A stretch of DNA of 64,000 nucleotides from Molanna angustata (taxonomy: Eukaryota > Arthropoda > Insecta > Trichoptera > Molannidae), in assembly GCA_963576475.1 (NCBI GenBank), contig OY754990.1, forward strand, positions 10,584,921 to 10,648,920, written 5' to 3'. Position numbers and translations under genes: made by a program. Below, piece by piece: positions 19,542 to 29,449 of the stretch. The notes below the pieces were generated by a model. That model ran no database searches and was not told the DNA's origin. It worked only from the letters and a program-made list of their open reading frames with translations. Position 1 is the stretch's first letter. Each line of letters opens with the position of its first letter.

Positions 19542-19657
19542 TAAATAGATCAGGTAATTATTCTCCTAATTATGGCAATGAAATTAGATGAACTACCATA
19601 AACAATATAAACACTTATATTTATATGAAATACAATTATAAATAAAGTATAACTCAC

Positions 19658-19666
19658 CTTTAGCAT
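19658..19666 (-). CDS. resilin-like gene, coding part of exon 1
   Basis: ATGCTAAAG (M-L-K) is followed at once by a GTGAGT donor (19657-19652), leaving phase 0. Spliced to exon 2 it gives M-L-K-T-I-G-F-M-L-L, completing a signal peptide that exon 2 alone would begin only at its internal Met. That fit, the strong donor and the known short first exon of cuticle genes are the evidence. An RNA read across the junction would prove it. Confidence 0.7.
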
Positions 19667-19760
19667 CGTCGTTGTCTTAGTGAATTGTGTTCTTAAATAT
19701 GTACTATGATTACTTCCTCAGTAGATTGATAGATGGATGCCTCTGAAACAGATTAAAAGA
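19667..19760 (-). promoter_or_regulatory. leader/upstream region of the resilin-like gene
   Basis: Upstream of the ATG on the minus strand lie ACGACG, then an AT-rich leader with a TATTTAAG box at 19699-19692. That box is only about 27 bp from the ATG, too close for an ordinary leader. A CTTTTAATCTGTTTCAG sequence (about 19761-19745) could be an acceptor for a non-coding first exon. I cannot choose between these. Confidence 0.3.
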
Positions 19761-19959
19761 ACAACAATTAACCTTTGTGATCGCGGAACGTGTAATCAAT
19801 TTTAATAATAAGGTCGTTCACTCGCCGGCGGTGAAATTTCCGGCGAAGGAAATTAGCAGGCGAACTGTCCTTGAACATTTGAAAAAATATTTTATTTTTA
19901 AATTATTACCAAGTTTTTAACTGAATCAAATTACGGATTCCTCCATTATGAGTTTTTAC

Positions 19960-20300
19960 TCCTCACTAACCCAAGGAGATTTAGTGGGGAGTTATAAATT
20001 CGCAATTTTAAGGCTATTTTTTATTGCAGATTATCAACTAGTATCACGTTGAGATTGTATCCTGAAAGTTTCATCACAATTTAACTATGTGTGTGTGTGT
20101 GCTGTGTACTACGGCGTGTTTATTCTACTTCGATTATACCTACACTAAAATAAGTTCTGGTTCGATTCTTTTAAAATTTTGCAAATTTGCATATCTTAGA
20201 CCTCATTAGATTTGGAAGGATATCTGAATAGTGCTTCTCATTTTTTTAATTGTTAAAAAGGCACATCACTTTCATAAAATGACATTGAAATTGTCAAGTT
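19960..20300 (+). repeat. dispersed repeat G
   Basis: GAGTTATAAATTCGCAATTT, TTGCAGATTATCAACTAGTA, a GT run and GCTGTGTACTACGGCGTG match the copies at 7.6, 53.8 and 54.85 kb. No ORF; likely a non-autonomous DNA element. Confidence 0.6.
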
Positions 20301-20339
20301 TTCATTTGTAATATAGACATTCTGTCACTATTGTACATT

Positions 20340-20830
20340 ATTATCTCTAATCCAAACCTGCCGCAGTATACCTCAAAAACAAATTCAGCTATTTATCCAA
20401 TCGTGGACTCCAACCTGATGAACGTACAAAACTATCCATCCCTATTCATAATACAGAATTTTTCAGCTCGTCGTTCCAAGTACCTACATTCAGCATGATT
20501 ATGGAATAGTCTAAGTCCGGATATTGCGTCGTCTAACTCACTTAGTATTTTCAAGAAAAAACTATACAAGGAATATTTATTCCTGAACACCTGATCCCGA
20601 TTTCCTCTCCTTGTCCTTTACCTATCCTTCTTTTTCTATGAAGTATTTTCATTTTTTTCTGTTCATTGTTATCTTAGTATTATATATATTTTCAATGTTA
20701 TTATTTTGTTTTCATACTTTTGTTGATGTACATTCACAATTTTGTCATACTTTGTTATCTGGTTGGTTGAAAGAAATTGTCTAATGGCAATGAGACCGTC
20801 AGTCCGCAAGTAACCAGCCTACTTGTTAAA
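20340..20830 (+). pseudogene. Jockey-type LINE 3' end
   Basis: The frame reads IHNTEFFSSSFQVPTFS, then after a +1 shift LWNSLSPDIASSNSLSIFKK, ending LFLNT and a stop near 20592. The UTR ends in GGTTGGTTGAAAGAAATTGT. Same family as 17.7-18.2 kb. Dead: frameshifted and 5'-truncated. Confidence 0.7.
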
Positions 20831-21360
20831 CAAGTAGGTACATAATACCCCCTATTCAGTAACTATTGTAACTAAAATAGGAACATTCTAAAATTGTACA
20901 TTTTAGATTTACGATCTTATTTCAGCGTTATTAAATATCAACTTGGCAATATTTAGGCCAGAACGTTACTGAAAAGTTACTGAATCAGACGTATTATGAA
21001 TAATTATGAAAATTATGAAATTTTCATCATTTTCATAATTATTCAAAATACGTCTAATTCAGTAAATTTTAAGAACGTTTCGGCTAATATAGGTATTTAT
21101 TATTTCTATTCCATTTAGTCCAAGTTGATATTTTATAACGCTGAAATAAGACCGTAAATCTAAAATCTACAATTTTAGTACGTTCCTATTTTAGTTACAT
21201 TAGTTACTGAATATGGGGTAATATACATCTTCCTACGTTCCCTAAACTAAGCATAAATGCTTGTGCTATAGGTGAACGAAATCGGTCGAGGCAGGATTCG
21301 AACTCGCGATCACTGGATTACTAGCCCAGCGCCCTAACCGCTCTGCCATCGACCCATCTA
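20822..21360 (-). mobile_element. tRNA-derived SINE A, copy 2, split by a MITE
   Basis: The 3' tail (ACTTGTTAAACAAGTAGGTA at 20822) is separated by a foldback MITE from the rest (ATACATCTTCCTACGTTCCC to the head at 21360). The head carries box A and box B on the minus strand (CCGCTCTGCCA and GGATTCGAACTCGC as read on plus). Confidence 0.65.
20843..21221. mobile_element. foldback MITE with TACCCC termini
   Basis: The left arm TACCCCCTATTCAGTAACTA runs through CTAAAATAGGAACATTCTAA and CAACTTGG. It is mirrored by the right arm, which ends CTGAATATGGGGTA. The arms are about 150 bp each around a loop with TTATGAATAATTATGAAAAT repeats. A TA dinucleotide at both outer ends would fit a mariner-type MITE. 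Confidence 0.75.
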
Positions 21361-21580
21361 AATAAGTGTGCAATATATATTTTTTATTATGTACAAAAAG
21401 ATAAACAAATAACAAAAATATTCAATGTGTTCAACAATGTTTAAGTTATACTTTTTTTTGGTAAAAATACGAGTCAGTATTCTGATATTTGAGAATTAAA
21501 AAAAACGCTAAAAATGTGAAAAATAAAATAAAATTATCAATTAGTAAAAAAAAAAAAATCTAAACGCTAAAAAACCGACC

Positions 21581-21795
21581 GACCGCCGTGGCACAGTTGG
21601 TAAGCCGTTTGGTTTGTGTGTGGGCGTCCTGGGTTCGATTCCCATCAGAAGAGAAATTTATTTAAATTTATTTCTCACGCAAATATTGCTCCTCTGGGCT
21701 GGAAACACTGGTTAGTTGGAAGAAATTGCCATATGGCAATAGACTCGCCACTTGCGCAGGGTGCAAGGTAGTGTTCATTATTATTATTATTAAAA
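21581..21795 (+). mobile_element. tRNA-derived SINE C, copy 1
   Basis: The head GCCGTGGCACAGTTGGTAAG (box A-like) and GGGTTCGATTCCC (box B) is followed by a body with GCTCCTCTGGGCTGGAAACA and GTTGGAAGAAATTGCCATAT, ending in an (ATT)n tail. A second copy is at 49.0-49.2 kb and a degraded one at 61.5 kb. Confidence 0.75.
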
Positions 21796-21905
21796 AAACA
21801 TATAATATGTATTTATTTTATAATCAACGCGTTTCTTGCAAGGCACATCGTCAGAATAATAATTTCCAAGACTGACGATGTGCCGTGCACGAAACACGTC
21901 AATAT

Positions 21906-22084
21906 GAATGAATGAATCAATGAATGAATGAATGAATGAATGAATGAATGAATGAATGAATGAATGAATGAATGAATGAATGAATGAATGAATGAATGAA
22001 TGAATGAATGAATGAATGAATGAATGAATGAATGAATGAATGAATGAACGAATGAATGAATGAATCAATGAATGAATGAATGAA
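21906..22084. repeat. (GAAT)n microsatellite, about 180 bp
   Basis: Nearly pure tetranucleotide. ORFs translating as Phe-Ile-His-Ser repeats across it are artefacts of the repeat. Confidence 0.95.
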
Positions 22085-22089
22085 TAATA

Positions 22090-22870
22090 TATTTCCAACA
22101 GTATAAATATTACAAGGGAACAAAATACAATTTAATTTACACCTAATTACAATTTTACAATAATTTTTTTTTCACACATTTGGAAATTTTACTGCCTCGC
22201 TAGACATAATAATTTTCAATAATTTTTTTAATCAAATAATTTTCAATAGAACTAATAACAAGCATTTTTTTTATATTTGTAATATATCTACATACAATGG
22301 AGTTCTATCGAGAATTGTCGATCGGCAAACTAAACTTTGTTAAAACATATAATATATAATTAAATATTTTAAATGCATAGGTATCACGATACGGCATACC
22401 TAAACAATGTAGGTATATATGAAAAAGATCACACAGATGAGAAAGGAAGATTAGCTGTATGTAGGTATCTAGACGAGAAAATAATATATTAAAAGCGATA
22501 GTTAACAAATTGCTATGTACTTCATGTTGAAGTCGACAGTCTCTACTGGAAGTCGTTTTCATTTTCGTTTACATCAAACAATGGGCGGCGAAGAATAAGA
22601 AGAAGAACGAATTTCTCGTTCAGTGGGACGCGAACGTGGATGAATATTTTATAACGTTGTTTATTATTGCATTGTATCTTAAACAGAAAGTAAATATTTA
22701 TTTTATTTATTTATTTATTCACAAAAATCTTACAAGTTATTGAGTCATAGAATTATAATGTACAGAAGCCGTGTGTAGTACAAATTTCGAATTCAAAATT
22801 ATGCCAAGTTTTTTTATGCATGTGTGTGTGAGACGGTAGATTGGTTGGTCTACGTATTATGTCATCATCA
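22090..22870. other. no gene recognised
   Basis: AT-rich sequence with no coding signal, apart from ATTT runs at 22697-22720. Confidence 0.4.
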
Positions 22871-22873
22871 TCA

Positions 22874-23010
22874 TCATCTCCACATCCCAAGGTGGGACCT
22901 GGCTTCCAAAAGAAGTCTTCGCCATTCCAATCTGTCAGCGGCTCCTTGTCTCCAATTGACCACGCCCAAAGAGTCCAGGTCCCCCTGGACGCAGTCCATC
23001 CATCTTAACT
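22874..23010 (-). pseudogene. RTE-type LINE 3' end
   Basis: On the minus strand the frame reads KLRWMDCVQGDLDSLGVVNW, then RQGAADRLEWRRLLLEARSH, LGMWR and stop, with a (GAT)n tail at 22860-22876. The RW-D-V--DL, W---A-DR--WR pattern is the C-terminal signature of this LINE group. Too short for a start codon; 5'-truncated at about 23010. Confidence 0.7.
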
Positions 23011-23454
23011 TGGGTTAAGATAGCGTAAAAAACTACGTATTATGTAGGTGTGCGTATCGGTAGGTGTACGTATACGGCCGGGCGAGTGAAATTCGTCTGT
23101 TTCTGCGTAGTTTTATTTGGCATACATTCATTGCGCTGACTAGGTATCTGTATCATATATAATCTAAGTATTGAGTAGGTACAATTAATATGAAATAATG
23201 TATTCAACCACAATAGGATAAACCTGTATCGAGGTTAAATAAATTCACATTTTTAACAGACATAAATGACACATAAATAATACTATAAAAAACAACATGT
23301 CACTAATGTCACCAGTTGGGTACTTATAAACCACTTGCAACAATATTTTTTAAAAGAATATAAATGATAAATAATACAATAACAAAAATAACCATGAGTA
23401 ACCATGAGTACCTATTGCAAATAAAAATTAAAAAGAAAAAAAAACACATATTTT

Positions 23455-23705
23455 AATTAATACTTTTGCCATCCTCATAAAATACAAACAACTTGATATC
23501 ATTTATAAATTTGAGAGAGTAATTGATTGATTTTAGATAGTCGGTAAGAATATTGAATATTAGTGGAGCTTGATAACAGTAACTTCGCTGCCCAAAAGAA
23601 GTTTTAGTATAGACTGTCATAAAGTTTAGGGATGTGCCTGTTCTGGTAGTACGGATTTGTTGTGTTCTTTCAGCAAATTCAATATTAATAAAATTTACAA
23701 AGTGT
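23455..23705 (-). pseudogene. Jockey/CR1-type LINE C-terminal fragment
   Basis: An open minus-strand frame without a Met reads FINIEFAERTQQIRTTRTG, then YTKTSFGQRSYCYQAPLIFN, then ILTDYLKSINYSLKFINDIK, LFVFYEDGKSIN and a stop. The RTR, FGQ-S, AP-IFN-L pattern is the RT C-terminus of Jockey/CR1-like LINEs. Confidence 0.6.
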
Positions 23706-23827
23706 TTGTGTAATGTATAACTGTTTTATACTCATGATATTGCATTCTTAATAGAGAAGGTTGGATGGATATTTGGATAGGTAGATTAGAATTTATTGCG
23801 ACGGTTTGATCACAAACACTATTGGAC

Positions 23828-23990
23828 AACAACACTGTTTCTTTTTGTCAATAGTAACAAAATTTTATGTTGAAATCAACCGAACTATAGTGACTGCAAA
23901 ACATTTGGTTTTGTGCAACTAAATATCTTGTGCACACAGCCAAACAGTGCAGTCATAAATAGATAAATCTTTATTAGTGATGACTAGAGC
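23828..23990 (-). mobile_element. short hAT-like MITE, copy 1
   Basis: CCGAACTATAGTGACTGCAA, AACATTTGGTTTTGTGCAAC and TCATAAATAGATAAATCTTT match, inverted, the better copy at 61137-61345. Ends are not preserved here. Confidence 0.6.
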
Positions 23991-24173
23991 CCGGATTGAT
24001 ATGTAAATACATATTTTTAATTTACACTATTTTCGGTCTCTTATGTGTTTTCTATCTAGATTATCGTATATAGATTGTGAAAAACTAATTTTTATTTCCA
24101 CAATTCATGGTTAAGTCCATATTTTACAAAAAAATATCACAATCATCCATATTTTCGATTTTTATATCATATT

Positions 24174-24760
24174 CCATCCGGAGTACCACAGGGTTCTCAC
24201 CTGGGTCCCTTGCTTTTCCTGATCTATATTAACGACATAACACAATGCATAGCTACCTTTGAAATAATTCTTTTTGCCGACGACAGTAAATTATATAAAC
24301 AAATCTCATCTACACATGACTGCTCACTGCTACAACAGGATTTAAATAACCTTTTTTCCTACTGTGAAAAAAATCAATTATAAATAAATATAAATAAATG
24401 TTTCTCAATGAGTTTCAGTAGAAGCAAAAATGTAATTAAATTTCACTACACTATTAATAATAATATATTGTCGCAAAAACTCGAAGCGAGAGACCTAGGC
24501 GTTATCCTTGATAACAAACTATCATTTATTCCTCATATTGATTCTGTCGTAAATAAAAGCTACAGAAACTTGGATTTCATACAAAGAATAACTAAATCCT
24601 TCAAAGAAACAACCTCGCTTGTTCTTCTATTTAATGCCTTCGTTAGAAGTCATTTGGAGTTTGCATCAACCGTATGGAGCCCTAGTTACAATATTCACAT
24701 CGACAGAATTGAGAGGATTCAGAGAAGGTTTGTTAAAACGCTTAATTTACATTTTTTACA
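24174..24760 (+). pseudogene. Jockey-type LINE reverse transcriptase fragment
   Basis: The first part reads SGVPQGSHLGPLLFLIYIND, then ILFADDSKLYKQI, i.e. RT motif B and the catalytic FADD of motif C. After TAA stops near 24380 the frame resumes with FLNEF and MSFSRSKNVIKFH, LEARDLGVILDNKLSF and RIERIQRRFVKTL. So the palm and thumb regions are present but broken. Ends at an AT-rich boundary near 24760. Confidence 0.75.
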
Positions 24761-24831
24761 TTTTTTAGTTCATATTATATGTACATATTTTGATTTTTTT
24801 AATACATATTTATCCGTGCCCTTGTGATGAC

Positions 24832-25340
24832 AAAGGTTTGTCTACATGCGCACCGCGTTTGTTTAGCATTCATATTACGCGCGGATGATTTTAGCTCACT
24901 GTCGGGACAGGCTCGTTACAAAACGCGTTGAAAATTAGAACACGTTTGATTTTTTTTCCCACCGCGTTGAAAAACCCATTGGAAACCTCGTTCATGTAAA
25001 GTGCGCTTAATGAGTTAGTTCGTTAAAACGATGTATACAAAACGTTTGAGATTCGCAGGTAACTTAAGTAATTCGCACGCTCGTTTCGAAATAAATTTAA
25101 TTTGCAATTTTATAATAAAAAGTACCGTATTTTAATTAAAAAAGCAAGATGAGAACGATTGTATTAGTTAACCATACAATGCTGTCTTTAATAAACCTAC
25201 AGCATTGCTTGTAATGCAACAAAAATATAATTTGATCTTACACGTAATGTTTTCGGCAGCTAAATTGACAAATTACGTGGGCTGCACAGGGCGCGGTTTT
25301 GGGTTATTGCTTGTTGGTATTTGTTGTTATATGGCATGGC
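24832..25340. other. no gene; GC-richer repeat-like patch
   Basis: ACCGCGTTTGTTTAGCATTC, AAAACGCGTTGAAAATTAGA and CCGCGTTGAAAAACCC contain repeated ACGCGTT/CGCGTTGAAAA motifs, as in subterminal repeats of DNA elements. I could not fix its ends. Confidence 0.35.
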
Positions 25341-25359
25341 TTAGATTTGGATATCCATG

Positions 25360-25835
25360 TTTGTTTTTGTATCCATTTTTTTGTGTCATTTTCTTTTTTT
25401 ATTTTTGTATCATTTTACTTTTTTGCTTTTGTATCATTTTCTTTTTTTTGTTTGAGTATCATTATTTTTGGTTTTTTTATCCATAATTTTTAGTATCCAT
25501 TTTTTTTTGTAAGTACCTTTTTCGTTTTGTTTTTGTATCCATTTTTTCTTGTCTGTATCATTTTCTTTTTTGTTTATGTATCCATTTTTTTGTTTTTGTG
25601 TCATTTTCTTTTTTTGTTTTTGTATCATTTTACTTTTTTGTTTTAGTATCAATTTTTTTGGTTTTTTTATCCAAAATTTTTAGTAAGTATCCATTTTTTT
25701 TGTTTTTGAACCATTTTCGTTTTGTTTTGTATCCATTTTTGTGTATCATTTTCTATTGTTTTTGTTTCCATTTTTTGTTTATGTATCCATTTTCCATTTT
25801 CTTTTTGTATCCTTTTTTTATGTTTTTCTGTACAT
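25360..25835. repeat. T-rich minisatellite
   Basis: Diverged repetition of TTTTTGTATCATTTTCTTTT and TTTTTGTATCCATTTTTT units for about 475 bp, strongly strand-biased (T-rich on plus). ORFs across it (Phe/Leu-rich on plus, Lys/Gln-rich on minus) are artefacts. Confidence 0.85.
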
Positions 25836-25849
25836 TTTGTATTAAGAAC

Positions 25850-26900
25850 ACTCCCTGGGAGTTGATAGATAAAATAAAATGCGCAAACCGTCCCCCTACA
25901 TGACGAATATTGTTCATTAGAGGTAGTAAAACTGAAGCTCTAGCTCTAGATACATAATATTTGAAGCCTAAATATATATGCGTCAAATATTATGAAGTAA
26001 TATTGCACAGACAGATACAAATTTTGGTGATTGTTTAAAATTACTATCCCTCACCGATCGCCATAATTTTTATATACGCGTTTTATTTTTTATTACGGGG
26101 ATAATAAAACTTTTGGCGGTGACGATTGCGCTATGAATGACAACTTTGGCATCCTTTGATATGTTGCAATCATTCATAACTGGCCTGAGTACTCTGTTTC
26201 CTGTCACAACTCTTCGATATCCTTATCAGGCCGTCCATTCCTTTGGAACATGCTTCCAGATAGATAATATACTCCTCGTCATTCATTCTCTAATTTTATT
26301 GGACACGCTGTTCTGATTTCACTCTTTTCAAAGACCATAACTTCCTTTTTTGCTGGCATTCATCCTCAGTCCGATCTCTATGCATCCTCCTTAAACCAAA
26401 CTTGCATACAATATAATGTGACGACCTGGTACAAACCATAGACGTTGTGCCCATTACACAGATTCGATGGAGTGATGGAGGATTATAATATGCAACCTGA
26501 CGACCGAAGCCAGAATGGCTTAGACATCTCCTTGCAATCTTGTGAGCGCCTGACTCACCAAACAAATATAATATATATTATACGCGATAATGTTCTTTGT
26601 CTATGTTATGATAAATAATGCGAAATATAATGCGAAATTATTTTTTTTCCTTATTAAGTTATTAACATAGTTACCAACTTAATTAAAGCAATTCGTACGC
26701 TTAGTGTTTTTTTACGAGTGTCTTCATTAAAGAGTGATGATGCCATACTTTCATTTGTTACTTAAAACTTATTTCGTTATTTACAAAAATTTCTTGAATC
26801 ATGGTTGAATCATCGTTCGATTAAACCCGGTTCAAAGTCCTCTTCCAAATTCAACTGGAAACTTTATTTGTGCTTCTTTATTATGCTTCTGAAACTTTAT
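25850..26900. other. no gene recognised
   Basis: An 89-aa minus-strand ORF at 26296-26565 has no motif. Around 26220 the plus strand has CCATTCCTTTGGAACATGCT, which could be a decayed LINE C-terminus (WN-LP); I do not call it. The rest is AT-rich. Confidence 0.35.
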
Positions 26901-26909
26901 TATACTTCT

Positions 26910-27130
26910 GAAACTTTATTATTCTTCTTTAAAACTATATTATGCTTCTGGCCTCGCAATCATAGTGTGAAGTATGTAAGAATTTATGTGTATTTATGTG
27001 TGTGGGTGTGTATACATAAATGTGTGTATATATGTATGTGCGAGTATGTATATTTATGTATTTGTGAATATTTATATATGTGTATTTTAGGAGCATTTTT
27101 TTGTATTTTTTGTATTTATTTTGCATATAA
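26910..27130. repeat. TG/TATG-rich low complexity
   Basis: Alternating TGTGTGTATTTATG-type sequence; both-strand ORFs here are composition artefacts. It may be a LINE 5'/3' UTR piece, as GCATATAAATAAAGTAGACC follows. Confidence 0.6.
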
Positions 27131-27179
27131 ATAAAGTAGACCTTGTATAGATAGTAAAGTATTATACATAAGCAATAGG

Positions 27180-27348
27180 ATTATGCCGAAAATCAGCTGC
27201 TGGGGGGGCTTGCCTTCCAGCAACATAGCTGATCATGGTCCTTTTGAGTCAGAAAGGTTGTTTTTCTGTATATTCATTTTTATATGTCTGTGTTTCTGTA
27301 TGGAAACTCCTTTTTTGTCTCAATAAATGTTTATTTATTTAATCGAAT
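27180..27348 (+). repeat. LINE 3' UTR-like repeat with AATAAA
   Basis: CTTGCCTTCCAGCAACATAG, GGTCCTTTTGAGTCAGAAAG, GTCTCAATAAATGTTTATTT. It recurs inverted inside the satellite at 58700-58850. The AATAAA and TTTATTTATTT ending suggest a retroelement 3' end. Confidence 0.5.
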
Positions 27349-27349
27349 A

Positions 27350-27718
27350 TTTTTATTATTGCATATGCGCAAACATTGGATTTTTTTCCCTGTCGGGAGT
27401 CAAAGATATTTTTTAACAGATTTTTAATTATCTCAATAGAGACGAAGTTGGAATATTTATTGTAGGAGAACCGGGAAATCAAGGCACCTACAGGGCTTAC
27501 GACCTGTCATCGGCTGGTTTACGTGATCACTTTATGCGCTTGCGCAACGTTTTACGTGATCACTTTATGCGCTTGCGCAACGTTGCGCAAGCGCATAAAG
27601 TGATCACGTAAACCAGCCGATGACAGGTCGTAAGCCCTATAGGTGCCTTGATTTCCCGGTTCTCCTACAATAAATATTCCAACTTCGTCTCTATTGAGAT
27701 AATTAAAAATCTGTTTAT
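27350..27718. mobile_element. foldback family F, copy 4 (near-perfect palindrome)
   Basis: From AACAGATTTTTAATTATCTC through GGAGAACCGGGAAATCAAGG to GCTTGCGCAACGTTTTACGT, the sequence is mirrored around about 27570 to AATTAAAAATCTGTT. Arms are about 160 bp and very similar, with the TGATCACTTTATGCGCTTGC unit present twice at the centre. A left-end extension (CATATGCGCAAACATTGGAT) lies outside the palindrome. Confidence 0.8.
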
Positions 27719-28029
27719 TTATTTATTATTTATTTATTTATTTGTAAAAATATTTGAACCGCAGTTCAGTTGGACTCGATTTTGAGCTCCGTTTCATACG
27801 ACAGACCGAATTTAGTATTGTTAAGTTGGTTGTCATGACCACAGAAAAGTATGCGCGGAACTATGTATATATTTTTAAGTCTATGCGCGGAACGGAACAC
27901 TCGCGTACCACACGATAGTTCTGTCAAACTCTAGCTATGGCACATTTAGACATTCGATATTTTCATTGAATTCAACTTCAATCAGATATTTATTTCTTTA
28001 ACTTTTAGTACATAATATAAACAAATATA

Positions 28030-28085
28030 ATGCACACTAGCGGGTTTATTGCCACTAGATAATTTCTTTCAACCAACCAGATTAC
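28030..28085 (-). repeat. LINE tail phrase
   Basis: GGGTTTATTGCCACTAGATA and TTTCTTTCAACCAACCAG is the family tail seen at 17810. Confidence 0.45.
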
Positions 28086-28104
28086 AGAGTGACAGAATTA
28101 TATA

Positions 28105-28560
28105 TGTGCTCCTAGACTTTACAATAAAATATTACCTGACATAGAACACAATATCTCACACGACGAAACAAACTTCAAATAACTGGTAATGGACTGGCTG
28201 AAAACAAATGGCAGAATACAATCTGCTCATGTCCTGTTAAATATCCTAACGTAATTCACTACTCTGTGCCTTCATAACCTGAGAATCTGTACCATAGCTT
28301 GGTGCCATCCATCATTTCCACTACAGTTATATGGGAGATAATAACTGAGAGATCACTTTATATCATTCCGATTATTTTTCTTTTGTGTTAATGTTTAATT
28401 ATTTTGCCTTGAAAAACATGTAACCCTAGGCCATTTTGAAAAAGTACTGCCTCAGAACAGACTTGTCCAGTGAGGCAGTAAATTTCCAAATAGGCACAAT
28501 TGTATATAGTATGTTTATAATAAGTCTTTTTAAAATATATTTATTTTTTTGTTATTGTGT
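28105..28560 (+). pseudogene. Jockey-type LINE 3' end
   Basis: Reads CAPRLYNKILPDIEHNISHD, ETNFK, stop, LVMDWLKTNGRIQS. The LYN-LP, FK--L--WL pattern marks an RT C-terminus. The UTR continues to a TTTAT/AATAAA-like end near 28560. Confidence 0.55.
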
Positions 28561-28574
28561 AAATAATAATGGAA

Positions 28575-29150
28575 ATAAATAATTTCATTTTATTTCATAT
28601 AGTTTAAATACTCGGCGGATATTTTGTGGTTGTTCATATTAACCGTTTTGGCATGTGAATTTTGCCCTAAGCCACTATATTTTGAGTCACTATGCGACAT
28701 GTTTCGGCAGTGCTGTCCTGCCATCGACCGGCTAGTTGAGACTGAGTGTTGATGTTTAGTTTTTGGATGTGTCAGATGTGTGGGGAGGTGAGTAGATGGG
28801 GTTGGCGGTGGACGGATTGGTGTCGAGGGGGGGCGGGGGTGGTACAGGGTCGGATTTGATTCTGTATAGTATTCTTGTTTTTTTATGGGGAAGGCTGTCA
28901 AGAGTGGTGATGTATTGAGGAAAGTGTTATTGTTTATAAATTTAATGCCGGTGTTTATATGTTTGTGTATTTCAAGTGTTTCGTAATTGTTTAGTCGGTA
29001 GCCTTTATATGGTGTTTCGTGTAGTAATTTTAGTGGGTGTTTGTTGAATGCGTGGTTAGTCTCCATTATGTGGTTAGCAAATTCTGAGAAATTATTATTA
29101 TTTAGGCATCTCCGGTGTTCGAACACAAAAAAAGGATTGGGTAGGAACAA
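28575..29150 (-). pseudogene. Penelope-like element, GIY-YIG C-terminal fragment
   Basis: The minus-strand frame from 29150 reads FVFEHRRCLNNNNFSEFANH, IMETNHAFNKHPLKLLHETP, KGYRLNNYETLEIHKHIN and SPLLTAFP. These are the late blocks of the GIY-YIG endonuclease region of Penelope-like elements: R----NNN-S-FA-H-LE-NH-F, LN-LE-LEI. A Pro/Thr-rich tail and a terminal TCGACCGGCTAGTTGAGACT region follow. A 3' relative is at 43.2-43.5 kb. Reverse transcriptase and the GIY-YIG core are missing. Confidence 0.65.
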
Positions 29151-29189
29151 GAAGAGGAAATCGAGATCAGGTGTTTAAGGATAAATATT

Positions 29190-29310
29190 ACGTAGCAAAG
29201 TGAAGGAAGGAAAAGGAGAGGGATCAGGTATTTTCAAAGAGAGCTATCCCTGCTTCAGTCTTTTCTTGAAAATAAAAAGCGAGATATTCGAAAGGATTAA
29301 ATCGCTTTTA
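29190..29310 (-). pseudogene. Jockey-type LINE C-terminal scrap
   Basis: Minus strand reads LSNISLFIFKKRLKQG, matching the IFKKxL end of the family at 18.1 and 20.5 kb. Only about 40 codons. Confidence 0.45.
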
Positions 29311-29449
29311 ATATGTTTTTAACATATCTTATGATCAGAGATAATTCAAAATTGTGAAATGAAAATTTGAACCGCCGGTTCAATTTGAAATTTGATTTGC
29401 ATCACGGTTCAACTCCTAATCCATGTTTATATGTAAATATGAAAAGTCT

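Larger units (their letters stand above)
2078..19657 (-). other. large first intron of the resilin-like gene
   Basis: About 17.6 kb separates the GTGAGT donor of exon 1 (19657-19652) from the TACAG acceptor of exon 2 (2080-2078). The intron contains only mobile-element and simple-repeat material in my reading. A short first coding exon followed by an intron inside the signal peptide is common for insect cuticle protein genes (family knowledge). The pairing of these two exons is inferred from matching phase and the signal peptide it creates. Confidence 0.7.

Noticed and set aside
21790..22123. ORFs of 68 and 102 aa with Phe-Ile-His-Ser repeats
   Set aside because: Pure translation of a tetranucleotide microsatellite (ATTC/GAAT)n.
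26296..26565. 89-aa minus-strand ORF
   Set aside because: Residue pattern does not match any LINE frame I could align by eye; surrounding region appears decayed.
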